NCBI GenBank assembly: GCA_031769625.1 | Contig: JAUIMM010000188.1 | Location: 9,119,501 to 9,183,500, forward strand | DNA length: 64,000 nt | From: Taudactylus pleione | Lineage: Eukaryota > Chordata > Amphibia > Anura > Myobatrachidae | Reading direction: 5' to 3' | In this document: in pieces, positions 45,915 to 56,536 of the stretch | Layout: each line of letters starts with the position of its first letter | Position numbering within the stretch: position 1 is the first letter of the stretch | Notes under the pieces: generated by a model | Databases searched by the model: none | Told to the model about the DNA's origin: nothing | The model's input: the letters and a program-made list of their open reading frames with translations, nothing else | Program-made: the position numbers and the translations under genes

Positions 45915-46424
45915 GGGGGGAGGGAGAGAGAGAGAGAGAGAGAGAGGAAGAGAGGGAGAGAGAGAAGAGAGAGAGAGAGAGAGGAAGAGAGAGAGAGGGG
46001 GGAGAGAGGGGAGAGAGAGGAGGGGGAGAGAGAGAGGGGGGAGAGAGCAAGAGAGAGAGGGACAGAGAGAGGGACAGAGAGAGGGAGGGAGAGAGAGAGA
46101 GAGAGAGGGAGAGAGAGAGAGAGGAAGAGAGAGAGGGGGAGAGAGGGGAGAGAGAGAGGGGGAGAGAGAGGAGGAGAGAGAGAGAGAGGGGGGAGAGAGC
46201 AAGAGAGAGAGGGGCAGAGAGAGGGAGGGGGAGAGAGAGAGAGGGGGGGTACAATGGGGGAGAGAGAGGGGCAGAGAGAGAGGAGGGGAGAGAGAGAGGG
46301 GGAGAAAGAGAGGGGGGAGAGAGAGAGGGGGAGTGAGAGAGGGGAGAGAGAGGGGGAGAAAGAGAGGTGGAGAAAGAGAGGGGGAGAGAGAGAGAGGGGG
46401 AGAGAGAGAGCGAGAGCATTGTTT
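45915..46424. repeat. GA-rich polypurine tract, ~500 bp
   Basis: Almost pure purine on the plus strand: GA dinucleotides mixed with gggga/ggaga blocks, with only isolated C or T. The long Ser/Leu/Pro minus frames and Arg/Glu plus frames through it are repeat translations. Confidence 0.97.
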
Positions 46425-47671
46425 GTCATTGTAAGTGCTGTGCTAAACGCTGTTTTGTCCTTCCACCTCTCATACTGACCTACTGTCCCAGAACATGCAG
46501 AACATGTCCCTGAAGAGTAGGTGTTTCTCCTGTATTCCACCCACTTGGGGCGGGGCCTAATGATGTATAAAATCCGACCCCGTCCTCGTGATCGGCCAGC
46601 TGCATCTCCTCTCCAGGTCACTCCCAAATCAAAGTAGGTCAATATGTTCCACCTTGAGAGAGGGAATTGTATGTTAGAGCTGGACAGACTAGGATTTATT
46701 TTTTATGTTTTGTGCTCACTCAACTAAAACTAGCTGCGGATACTTATATCAAGGCCCTGTATTGCTTTGCATAAACACTGTTAGTGCTTTGGGACTTTTA
46801 CATTAGAATAATCTGTATTTCTCTCTCTTCTCCCAGTTATCTCAAACGTCACTGTTCCAGAATGTTACTTTATTTCCTTGGGGTTCATCGGATGGATTAT
46901 TTAGTAACATTAATGGCTCGTGTGGGGTTTTACGTACCTATTTCTGCTTCCTATGGTTCCCAAAAGTATTGTGAAGCGTTAAGGTATTTTATTTGACCAA
47001 AAACTCCCCTACACACATATAATAAATTGTTCCTGGAGCCAACTGCCATAGGTTTGCTCTCCTGTGTATCGTTCAAGGTAATTTCTGTAATATAAAGACC
47101 GGGAGATATAATCAGCTCCTGCCACGGTGAATCTCCTCTTACCTGCATGTCCAGAGCTCAGTTTTTATGATGCGACATTGATCTAATAATGAAGCACTGT
47201 TAGACCTGTATGTTTGAGACGCAGATATCCATTATACGCTGAATAGTAGGTTACTTAGAGTGAGTGCCGTCAGTAACCAGCATTAGAGGACCCTCTTAGC
47301 ATTCTCTAACCTCTAAAATCTCCTATTAAAAGTCAGTTACGGCTTCTCCGCTGTAACTCTAATCTCTCCATTAGACTCTCTTCACCTATCCCGTATGCAG
47401 AGCACAATGTATTTAGAGAAACATCCCCGGCTTTCCTCGCCATTATCAGCTCAGACCAAGAGGGAGATGAATTTGCGGTGGTTTTCTAACAAAGTCCCTG
47501 CCCTCCCCCCAATTCTTCCTCTGTCAGACCTTTATTTAAGACTGTTTTATCTGCAATGACTGAAATTAACATTCCTGAAACAATTTATATCCGCCACGAC
47601 TGTAAAAACTGCAAATTGTTAATATTATTAGTATGACTCTATGCTATTCTGTTATAGAAATTATATATATA
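46425..47671. other. Low-repeat region with possible conserved non-coding block
   Basis: No gene recognised. 47280-47640 is AT-rich, evenly composed and without a relative in the window. Confidence 0.35.
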
Positions 47672-47930
47672 CAGGTTGAGTCTCCCATATCCAAATATGC
47701 TGAAATACAGATTTTTTTTGTTTAGCATGACTGAGATAGTGACACCTTTGCTTTCTGATGGTTGGGTGTACATAAACTTTGTTTAAGGCACAACATTATT
47801 ACAAATATTGTATATAATAACCTGCAGGCTGTGTGTATAAGGTGTATATAATACATAAATACACTCTGTGTTTAGATTTGGGTCCCATTCCCCTGGTCCC
47901 AAGCATTTTGGATATGGGAGACACAACCTG
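47672..47930. mobile_element. Tigger/pogo-like MITE
   Basis: Left caggttgagtctcccatatc and right gatatgggagacacaacctg form inverted repeats of about 24 bases; TA precedes the left end. A second inner pair (ccaaatatgc/aagcattttgg) extends the TIR. Length of 259 bp and TA target fit a Tc1/mariner-superfamily MITE. The subfamily name is from resemblance in memory. Confidence 0.6.
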
Positions 47931-48454
47931 TGTGTGTATGTATATATATATATACCAGCTGAAGTACCTTGTTTAAATCTTCAAGTTATTAAGTTTTATT
48001 ATGTGAATTCCTCCAAATCCGTCCAGTGAAAGGCCCAGAACAGTCTCCCCGCGTCAAAGTTCTTCCCGGCGTACACCAACGGGAGGTCTGACCAGGACCA
48101 TATCCCCCCTAAAACCTGGTCAGGATTCAGCTGGACTACCTCCTGTTGGTTTCATCCCAAACGGTGCAGGGGAGTCTGAATGCATAACTGGACAGACAAA
48201 CAAACAAACAGACCAATTTATATATATAGTGGTGCTTGAAAGTTTGTGAACCCTTCAGAATCTTTCTGCTGAAATTTGGCCTAAAGCTACCTCAGATTTT
48301 CACACAAGTCCTAGAAGTAGATAGAAAACCAAATCAAACGAATGAAACAAAAAAATTAGACGTGCTCATTTTTTTAATGAGGAAAATGATCCCATTTTGC
48401 ATATCTGTGAGTGTCAAAAGTCTGTGAACCTTTGCTTTTCAGTACCTGGTATGA

Positions 48455-50118
48455 CCCCCTTGTGCAGCAATAACTGCTTCTAATCGTTTACGTCACATGA
48501 CACTTTCTTCTGCTCCTGAAGAAAGTGTCATGTGACACAGAAACGCGTTGAGCACCTGCAGCCAATCACGTTAGTGATCATCAATTGTCCAGGGAACTGC
48601 TCGGTCTGCATTCAGAGCTCCGGAGCTCAATTCAGTTAGCAGCTTCCTAGAGCCGCCATACACGGCTGAATTCAGCTGACCGCACTGGGATTCCCTTGCG
48701 CTGAGACAACGGAGCATTCGTTCGCTTGTGACTTTGGAGACACTGCTACATCACAGCCCCAGCCTGGACTTTAAACATCTCCAAGTAGGTTGGCATACGC
48801 CGACAGACCTGCTTTACACAACCGGCACTTATACAAGCGGTATGTCAAACAATGACTGATGGCTGATATGCTACATTTACTTACAATGGCATTAAGCTAA
48901 TACGGGACATTCTTCTACTACTTATACCTGTGGTGCAGACTATTGGTAACACTGATTCTCTATTACCAGTTGTAGAATCCCCTTTCCCTTTCTCCCCGCT
49001 TTTTCTGGTTTATATATTATTAGTAATGTGTTTTATTTTTGTTTTCTTTTGTCAATAATAAATGTATTTTTTTATTTATTTATATGAGTATTTGAGACCT
49101 TAATTACAGATAATCGGTGCGCAGTAATTATACTTTTTTTCTCTAATCGTTTCCAGTAATTGTTGATTAGTCCTGAACATCGGCTTGGAGGAATTTGACC
49201 CCATTTTTCCATACAAAACAGCTTCAACTCTGTTATGTTGGTGGGTTTCCTCCCATGAACTGCTCGCTTCAGGTCCTTCCACAACATTTCGATTGGATTA
49301 AGGTCAGGGCTTTGACTTGGCCATTCTAAAACTTAAAATGTATTCTTCTTTAACCATTGTTTGGTCGAATGATTTGTGTGCTTTGGGTCATTGTCTTGCT
49401 GCATGACTTACAATTTCTTGAAATGTAGCTCATGGACAGATGTCCTGATATTTTCCTTCAGAATATTCTGATATAATCACAATTTACTGTCCCATCCATG
49501 ATGGCAAGTCGTACTGGTCCAGATGCAGCAAAACAGGCCCAAACCATGATACCACCACCACCACCACGTTTCACACATGGTATGAGGCTTTATGCTGGAG
49601 TGCAGTGTTCTTCTTTCTCCAAACATAACGTTTCTCATTTAAACCAAAAAGCTCTATTTTGGACTCATCTCTCCCCAAAACACTGTTCCAATAGTTTTCT
49701 GGCTTGTCCAGGTGATCTTTAGCAAACTGCAGATGGGCAGCAATGTTCTTTTTGAAGAGCAGTGGCTTTCTCCTTGCAATCCTGCCATGCACACCATTGT
49801 TGTTCAGTATCCTCCTGATGGTGGACTCATGAACATTGACATTAGCTAATGTGAGAGAGGCCTTCAGTTGCTTAGAGATTACCTTGGGTTCCTTTGTGAC
49901 CTTGTGACCTATTAAACGCCTTGCTCTTGGCGTGATCATTGTTGGTCGACCACTCCTGGGGAGGGTAATGGAGATCTGGAATCTCCTCCAGTTGTACACA
50001 ATCTGTCTGATTGGTGGAGTCCAAACTCTTTAGAGATGGTTTTGTGACCTTTTCCAGCCTGACGAACATCAACAACTCTTCTTCTGAGGTCCTCAGAAAT
50101 CTCCTTTATCCGTGGCAT
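48455..50118 (-). pseudogene. Tc1-like transposase, multiply broken
   Basis: Starts at the Met at 50118 (MPRIKEISEDLRRRVVDVRQ), an N-terminal helix-turn-helix region. A frameshift near 50005 moves it to the frame 49999-49571 with GRPTMITPRARRLI (second DNA-binding domain), STIRRILNNNGVHGRIARRK and a DESKIELFG block holding the first catalytic Asp. A stop follows, then GIMVWACFAASGPVR in pieces, a frameshifted DND-type motif near 49385, and a C-terminal block (EELKLF-type, WGQIPPSRC) at 49287-49150. The gene continues past the inserted sequence at 48490-49142. Several stops and frameshifts mean it is dead. Confidence 0.8.
48490..49142. mobile_element. Retroposon-like insertion inside the Tc1 element
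   Basis: The Tc1 sequence ctaatcgttt occurs at both edges (48480-48489 and 49143-49152), a 10-bp direct repeat consistent with a target-site duplication. The insert begins with a perfect 19-bp hairpin (about 48492-48536, loop tgctcct), followed by gaaacgcgttgagcacc, then unassigned sequence, and ends in AT-rich sequence with tttttttatttatttatat near 49065-49085. The class is uncertain; the hairpin plus gaaacgcg resembles terminal regions of Penelope-like elements. Confidence 0.55.
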
Positions 50119-50471
50119 GATACACTTCCACAAAAATGTGAACATCAGCCCTTGATAGATCCCTGGTCTTTTAAAAAGACAGGTTGTCCACTCACCCCCG
50201 ATTGTCATCCCATAGACTGAAAATACCGGACTCTAATTCAAAATAACTGCTAAGCCTAAAGGCTCACATACTTTTCACACTCACAGATATGTGATATTGG
50301 ATCATTTAAAAAAAAAAAAAAAGGGCACGTCTAATTTTTCTGTCTCATTTGTCTGACTTGATTCTCTTTATCTACTCTTAGGACTTGTGTGAAGATCTGA
50401 GGTAGCTTTAGGCAAAATATCACCAGAAATATAGAAAATTCTGAAGGGTTCACAAACTTTCAAGCACCACC

Positions 50472-50474
<3 letters not shown>

Positions 50475-50508
<34 letters not shown>

Positions 50509-50548
50509 TATATATATATATACTGTATATATATATTATATATATATA

Positions 50549-50582
<34 letters not shown>
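50475..50582. repeat. (TA)n microsatellite
   Basis: About 105 bases of TA dinucleotides with two tactgtata interruptions, directly right of the Tc1 element. Confidence 0.95.
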
Positions 50583-50583
<1 letters not shown>

Positions 50584-53201
50584 GGGGAAAGCACTCATGA
50601 CTGTTCTTCATAAATACACAGGACCCGCAAATGTCAAAACTTAAATGGTCCAGGAGACCTCATGGTGTGCAACCAGGGTTTCCCATGATACCACTGAACC
50701 AGCCAGTGTGACAGCTCTACATATACAGTACAGGTACCTAGCTTATTCCCTCTGCAATTTTTCTGCACTCTCATCAACATTTGAAATAGGGCAACTCTTC
50801 CATTAGATATTTACAGGGAAGTGCAGTCAGGGGAGGCAGGGGAGGCAGAGCCTCCCCTGTCATACTCCCTGTCAGACTGCAGAGTTCTGACTATAAAAAT
50901 GATTATAATAATAGAAAGAAGATATTTCTAACTTATAAATATCTTCTTTGTATTATTCTTATAGGCAAAACTCACAAAAATTGCAGCCCTTCCTGAAAAT
51001 ATAGGGAGAGATGAGGCAGTAAGAGCTCAGCCTCACCTCTGATAGCTAAGGCACTGCCTGGAGCTGGGGGCTGGGCCACGAATCAGCCAAACATAGGAAA
51101 AGAGCTAATGGAGGCATGCCTCACTGTGAGGGGGCATGCCTTGAGCTCTGATGGACATCACTGCAGCGGCACTGAGGAGGGCAGGAAATTGGCATATGCA
51201 GACAGAGGAAACACACAAAGGAGAAAAAGGTGAGGAGGCGTCCACTGCTAGGGGCAGATCTGTATGTGTGGGAAATCTTTTGTGCTAGGGGGAATCTTCT
51301 TTGCTAGTGGGAGATATATGTGAGGGGTATCTGTGCTACAGGGAATATGTGTGTGTGTGGGGGGACCTGTGTGAGGGGGGAGATCTGTGCAAGTGCGGCA
51401 CGTTCATGTATGTGTGTGCAAATCTGGCTCTGATATTAGCCAGTGCCTCCCGATCCATCCCTGGGTATTTATCACCCTGGCTGACAGCAGATGCAGACCA
51501 TCCCTTTGATACTCATTTGACTTGGGTGGAGGAAGTACTCTCATCACTCGTTCACTGTCGTAAGACACACGAGAGACAGTAGATGCTTACCACTTATTGG
51601 CACAAATCGTTTCCTCACTGTTATCTTATCTAAGCTGTATACATTTGCGGTACACACATATGGGCTTGGCTGATGTAATGGTTTAAGTGTTGATACAACG
51701 CTATTTATGCCTATTGCCAAAATGATATAGGTTAAAATGTTAACACTTATTGCTATTTACACATGGTGCTCAATTTAAACATGTTCAAATGACAATGTAA
51801 TATATTGTAGATGGTATAATATGAACAACGCTCCCTATTGTTTTAAAAGAAAACCTTTCTTCATACATGTGCAGGGTAAGGGATTGCCTATTGATGGTGG
51901 TTCACCCCATAATAAAAACACATGCTTGAACCTCTATGTCTATGTTATATGTTTTTTGTATGTATGTAACAAAGTGATCGTTTTTATACTCCTTGCTTTT
52001 ATATGGTACTAATAAATGCTAAGTTTTATTATTTGTAAACAATGATTTTTCTTAAGTGTTTTTTTTTTCCTTGAATTGTGCCATCACCTATGTGTTACAG
52101 TAATTTAGGTGCCAGAGAGAGTGACAGACCTGAAACACATCATCCGTCATTTGTCCTTTGGTAACATTGCACATTGCACTCGCATTCTACTCTCAACTGG
52201 TCTCGCACCAAACATATGGGGTAGCTTACCCAGGATATCCACATATGCTTGCACTTGCAGCTCTCAAAGTGCCAGCATGCTGGAGCAGGCTTGCTGGGAC
52301 CTGTAGTTCCTGTAAAAAACAATATAAAATCTATCTTTTACACAATTACTCCCACATCCAACACCTCCCAGGGTGCGGGGAAGAGCCCTGGGCGCTGGTA
52401 GATCCTCAAGAGGGGGGACTCAATTTCTGAATATTTCCAACCCTAGGCTGACCAGTTTGGGACTGGTTTTTACTTTGGCAGGGGAACCCCGCGCCATGGT
52501 TCCCCCTGCAATGGCATTCCTAGCTGGTTCAGTCCGGTGCTGGTTACAGAAAAATAGGGGGAACCCCACGATTTTCCCCTACTTCCCTGTACCAGCCCCC
52601 GCTCAAAGGTCCAGGCGGATTACAGATTTGAGGTGCTGATCCCTCGCCTTTAAAAAAAAGAAAACTTTTGGACACTTTAATTTACCTTAAGAAGCCTGCA
52701 CAGATCATAGTCACAGATCACAGATCTCCCAAACTCGCCTGCCTTAGGCAGGTCTGTTGTTTGGGTGGTCTGTCGGTTTTGTGGATGAATTTTGTTCGAT
52801 TTTAAAACGGACAGTTAGAAAATTTGGAGATTCTATAGTCATCGATGTTAAAGTATCAATGTTGGTCTGATGTTCATTTTTGTTCGAAAGTTGGGTTTTT
52901 GGTAAATTTTTTAGTCCGTTTTGATTTTAGTAAATAACTAAATAACTGATTTGGAAAATTTACTGACTATCAGATTAAAAACACAAAATCAATAGTAAAT
53001 TTAACCCCAAATCCCCTAACATATAGGACTGATCTGCTTAATTTGATACTGGTATTCTACATTGTGCTACTTTGTAATAACAATCTGTACAGAGTGAGTA
53101 ATGAAACTACCTGACTGGTTTGCTTTGCTTTGCCATTTCAGATTTTCTGACATATATTAGCATAAGAAGCAAAAATTATTGTACAATCAAGGTTAACACA
53201 G
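50583..53201. other. Unassigned sequence with small repeat fragments
   Basis: No gene supported. A palindromic segment around ggggaggcagagcctcccc (about 50841-50860) probably belongs to an old DNA element. 52260-52310 holds agtgccagcatgctggagc/tgctgggacctgtagttcc repeat phrases shared with 18100-18190 and 63370-63430. 52480-52620 contains ggggaacccc-type repeat sequence also seen near 63070-63090. The remainder shows nothing. Confidence 0.4.
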
Positions 53202-53279
53202 TTAGGGGTCTATGTACTAAGCCTTGGATGGATATAAAGTACCAACCAATCATCTCCTAACTGTCACTTTACAGGCTGT

Positions 53280-53644
53280 GGGCTGTATTCAATTAGAAAG
53301 TTTTCTCCATCTCAGACAAGGATAAAAAAAAAAGTAAAATCCCTATTTTTACCTAAAAATTTGGGGATTTCTTTCATAACCCTTTGGACACCCCCCTAAT
53401 AATAAATGACCCCCAATTTTTTTCATAAGTTGCGTATTTTGTCGAAAAATAACCGCTAAGAATTTTTGAAAAAACAAACAAAAAACATTGAAAATGGGTT
53501 TAACGTATTGGGTCTGATTTTCGGTGCTCCATATGGATGCGACAAGCGTTTTAAACATCGCACGTGGCCGCAGCAAGCATTTTTAAAGAAAAAAAAAAGC
53601 ACCGAAAATCGGGCAATATTATCGCCGCTAATTGAATATGGCCC
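53280..53644. mobile_element. Nested MITE, GTATTCAATTAG family, TSD TGT
   Basis: Left GGGCTGTATTCAATTAG and right CTAATTGAATATGGCCC with TGT outside both (53277-53279, 53645-53647). Short relative of 40996-41873. Confidence 0.8.
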
Positions 53645-53721
53645 TGTGTTTGAAAAATGATAGTTAGGAACTGATTGGTTGGTACTTTTTCTCCATACAC
53701 TTTATCTCTATCCAAGACTTA

Positions 53722-54541
53722 GAGGGGTAATCAATATGAAACGTTAACTTCACTGTCGAAGTCAACGTTTCATATCGGAGTTTTTACCTGCGTTAAAGTA
53801 TCGGGCGCGCTCCCACTTATCCCTGTATTCAATATAAAATTAACGAAAACGGGAAACTCCGAAATTGGATTTGCGTAAAGTTACGAATTTTTCCTTGAAA
53901 AAATTGTAAGACCCCCCTAAAGTAGTAAAAACATGGGGGAACACTATGGGTACCCCCGTTTTAGCCTTTAATTGAAAGTCGGGGATTTAAATAGCCACAG
54001 CAGGTGTTTTTTTCCCGACATTGAAGAAGTGGTCCCATCAAATTTGGGGTACATGAAAATGGGTACTAGCATATTTTTATGTCCCTAAAGTAAGTTTTTA
54101 AAAATTCTGCATTTGTGCACCTGCCGCTATAAATCTATTCTAGAATACACCTGCCGCATACTTGCAGAATAGCCCTGAACCTATTTCCCTATTGTTAAAC
54201 AATTTTTTCCCATTTTTTTTTTCACCCCAATTTTTTAAATAATTTTTTGGGGTGTCCATATTTTTTTTTAAAAGTTTTTTTGACACAGTTCTTTGTTAAA
54301 TGTCAGTCCCAGGGGTGCAGGCTATTTTTTTTAAGCCTGCACCCCTAAACCCCAATTCTGCACTTTTTTTGACACCTATTCAATGGTGAAAAGTTATCCC
54401 CGTTTTTTATCAAAGACTTTTCAAAACTGCGATAAGTCTTTGAAATTGAATACGGTGTAAAAGTAAAACCTGCGATAATGACGTCATACCTCTGATATTA
54501 ACGCAAAAACGATGTTATCGCACCCATATTGAATACCCCTG
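53722..54541. mobile_element. Nested MITE, GGGGTAATCAATATG family, TSD TTA
   Basis: Left GAGGGGTAATCAATATG and right CATATTGAATACCCCTG with TTA outside both (53719-53721, 54542-54544). The left arm forms an inner hairpin (aacgttaacttc/gaagtcaacgtt). Confidence 0.8.
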
Positions 54542-54560
54542 TTAGTACATAGACCCCTTA

Positions 54561-55496
54561 GACTTTTGCAAGAAATTTAAAATATCTCACTTACTTTATA
54601 ATACAGAATCCCATTAGTTCTTGCATAAGACATCCCTTCCAGAGATAACTTTTAAAAAAAAAAAGACATACTCAATTTTTTGAGGGGAAAAATGGGTGTG
54701 GCTTCTCTTTTAAATGGGTGTGGCCTCGATGGCTTCAGGTGCGCTGTAGAAGGATATTAGAGTGTAGTCTAACTTGGACATGCTACAAGATTGTTGGAAG
54801 ATGTGCATTAAGAGAATTTTTTAAAAAAAGGAAAACGTAATTATTTATGGATAAAAAGTTTGATTCTAAAATTAATTGGGATAAATTAAGATATACAAAT
54901 GTTTTTTTGGGTTTAGTTGACTGGTTCCTAATTGAACATCAGAATCTCGGTGTTACTAGGCAAAGCGTAGTATTTTAATCTAGTAAAATATCTGTTAATC
55001 TGATTCCTCAACGCACTCAATTCTCACAGCTTTTCTGTTATTTTTTTCACAGTGGAAAAAGATCGAGTGCATAATAGCTTGGAAGTACTTAAAAGCTTAG
55101 AGATAGAAAACTTAAAAATGGTCAGATTCAGGCCAAATCCTATCAGATTTTCTTGGCTCGCATAAACCTTTAATCAGCTCCCAGGGGTCATTTTAGCTAA
55201 CCATAAAACATGCGATTACGAGAGGCATAAACTATGAGAATTATTGAGAGCGCGGTATTAACAGCATGCAGCAATTGTCTTATTATATATCGGCACAAGC
55301 TGTGTGACTGCACAACTCAGATGTCTAAAAATCATCCTTTTGCATTTTCTGATTGGTGCAAACATTGGGCTCTATTTATTAACATTATTATTACTAAAAT
55401 AAAGTGAAAAACCCTTTTCACATTATTTTAGTTTCACCTAAAGTTACTACAGGACAATTGGAGTAGAATTCGTAAAATTCTACTCCAACTCCTAAG
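54561..55496. other. Unassigned sequence, left flank of hAT C
   Basis: AT-rich, no gene. gggctctatttattaac at 55367 has an inverted partner agtaaatagagccc ending at 62395, so hAT C may have inserted into a MITE with these ends. A local hairpin (gagtagaattcgtaaaattctactc) lies just before hAT C. Confidence 0.4.
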
Positions 55497-56130
55497 TAGG
55501 GGTGTGCACCGACCACTTTTCGTGTTTTGTGTTTTGGTTTTGGATCTGGATCTTTCTTCGTGTTTTGGATCTGGATTGGTTTTGCCAAAACCACCCTTCG
55601 GTGTTTTGGGTTCTGGGTTTTGTGTTTTGGATCTGTATTTTTTTTTTAAAAAGCATAAAAACAGCTAAAATCACAGAATGTGTTGATTTTTCTGCTCCTA
55701 TGCTATTATTAACCTCAAAAACCTTAATTTCCACTCATTTCCAGTTTATTCTGAACACCTCACACCTCACAATAGTGTTTTTATGTCCAAAAGGTTGCAC
55801 CGAGGTAGATGGATGACTATGCTAAGCGACACGAGTGGGCGGCACAAACACGTGGCCCATCTAGGAGTGACACTGCAGTGGCAGACAGGATGGCAGTTTG
55901 AAAAACTAGGCCCAAACAGTACATAATGCAAAGAAAAAAAAGAGGTGCAAGACGGAATTGTCCTTGGGCCCTCCCCCCCACCCTTATGTTGCATAAACAG
56001 GACATACACACTTTAACAAACCAATCATTTCAGCGCCAGGGTCTGCCACACGACTGTGGCTGAAATGATTGGTTCGTTTGGGCCCCCACAAAACAGGCTG
56101 GCAATTAATCTGGCCCTGCACAAACTGGCT

Positions 56131-56536
56131 CTACGGAGGCAAGATGTCATCCTCATCCTCCTCATTCACCGATTCCTCACCATCTTCAGTGTTGTGTACA
56201 TCCTCATCCTCACAGAGTATTAATTCGTCCCCGCTGGAATCCACCACCACAGGTCCCTCTGTACGTTCTGGAGGCTGGTCTCCCTGGAAAAGTTGATAAT
56301 TCATTTTTATGAACATCATCTTCTCCACATTCTCCACAAGTAACCTCATACACCTTTTGCTGACAAGGTTCCCGGCTGCACTAAACACTCTTTCGGAGTG
56401 CACACTGGAGGGGGGGCAACTCAGGTAAAATAGAGCCAGTTTGTACAGGGGCCTCCAAATTTCCTCTTTTTCCTGCCAGTACATGTACGGACTGTCTGAC
56501 ATGCCTACTTGGATGCTGTCACCGATGTATTCCTTT
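56131..56536 (-). pseudogene. hAT transposase C-terminal fragment (element C)
   Basis: Minus-strand open frame from EYIGDSIQVG through WQEKEEIWRPLYKLALFYL, SSVHSERVFSAAGNL, NVEKMMFIKMN and an acidic tail rich in Glu/Asp ending at 56131. The acidic tail is intact here, while B has a one-base deletion before it. The frame continues upstream into the last array unit, which has no start signal of its own. It is the hAT dimerisation block without the catalytic core. Confidence 0.78.

Larger units (their letters stand above)
48229..50474 (-). mobile_element. Tc1/mariner element with ~210-bp TIRs
   Basis: Left gtggtgcttgaaagtttgtg and right cacaaactttcaagcaccac are ends of long inverted repeats (about 48229-48440 and 50260-50474) with TA outside. 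Between them a decayed transposase runs on the minus strand and a 650-bp foreign insertion splits its 3' part. Length without the insertion, about 1.6 kb, is normal for Tc1-like elements. Confidence 0.88.
53205..54557. mobile_element. MITE, GGTCTATKTACTAAGCC family, TSD TTA, with two nested MITEs
   Basis: Left GGGGTCTATGTACTAAG and right CTTAGTACATAGACCCC inverted repeats, with TTA on both sides (53202-53204, 54558-54560). Once the two nested elements at 53280-53644 and 53722-54541 are set aside, about 170 bp of the original MITE remain, with aaagtaccaaccaatca/tgattggttggtactttt inverted arms. Related to 36834-37270. Confidence 0.85.

Noticed and set aside
45697..46642. Overlapping Ser/Leu/Pro and Arg/Glu frames up to 249 codons
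   Set aside because: They are six-frame translations of the GA polypurine tract; no start context or homology.
48515..48550. Hammerhead ribozyme (ctgaaga ... gaaa) in the hairpin insertion
   Set aside because: The would-be stem II has unpaired A-A next to the core and no matching stem I can be drawn; at most a decayed motif.
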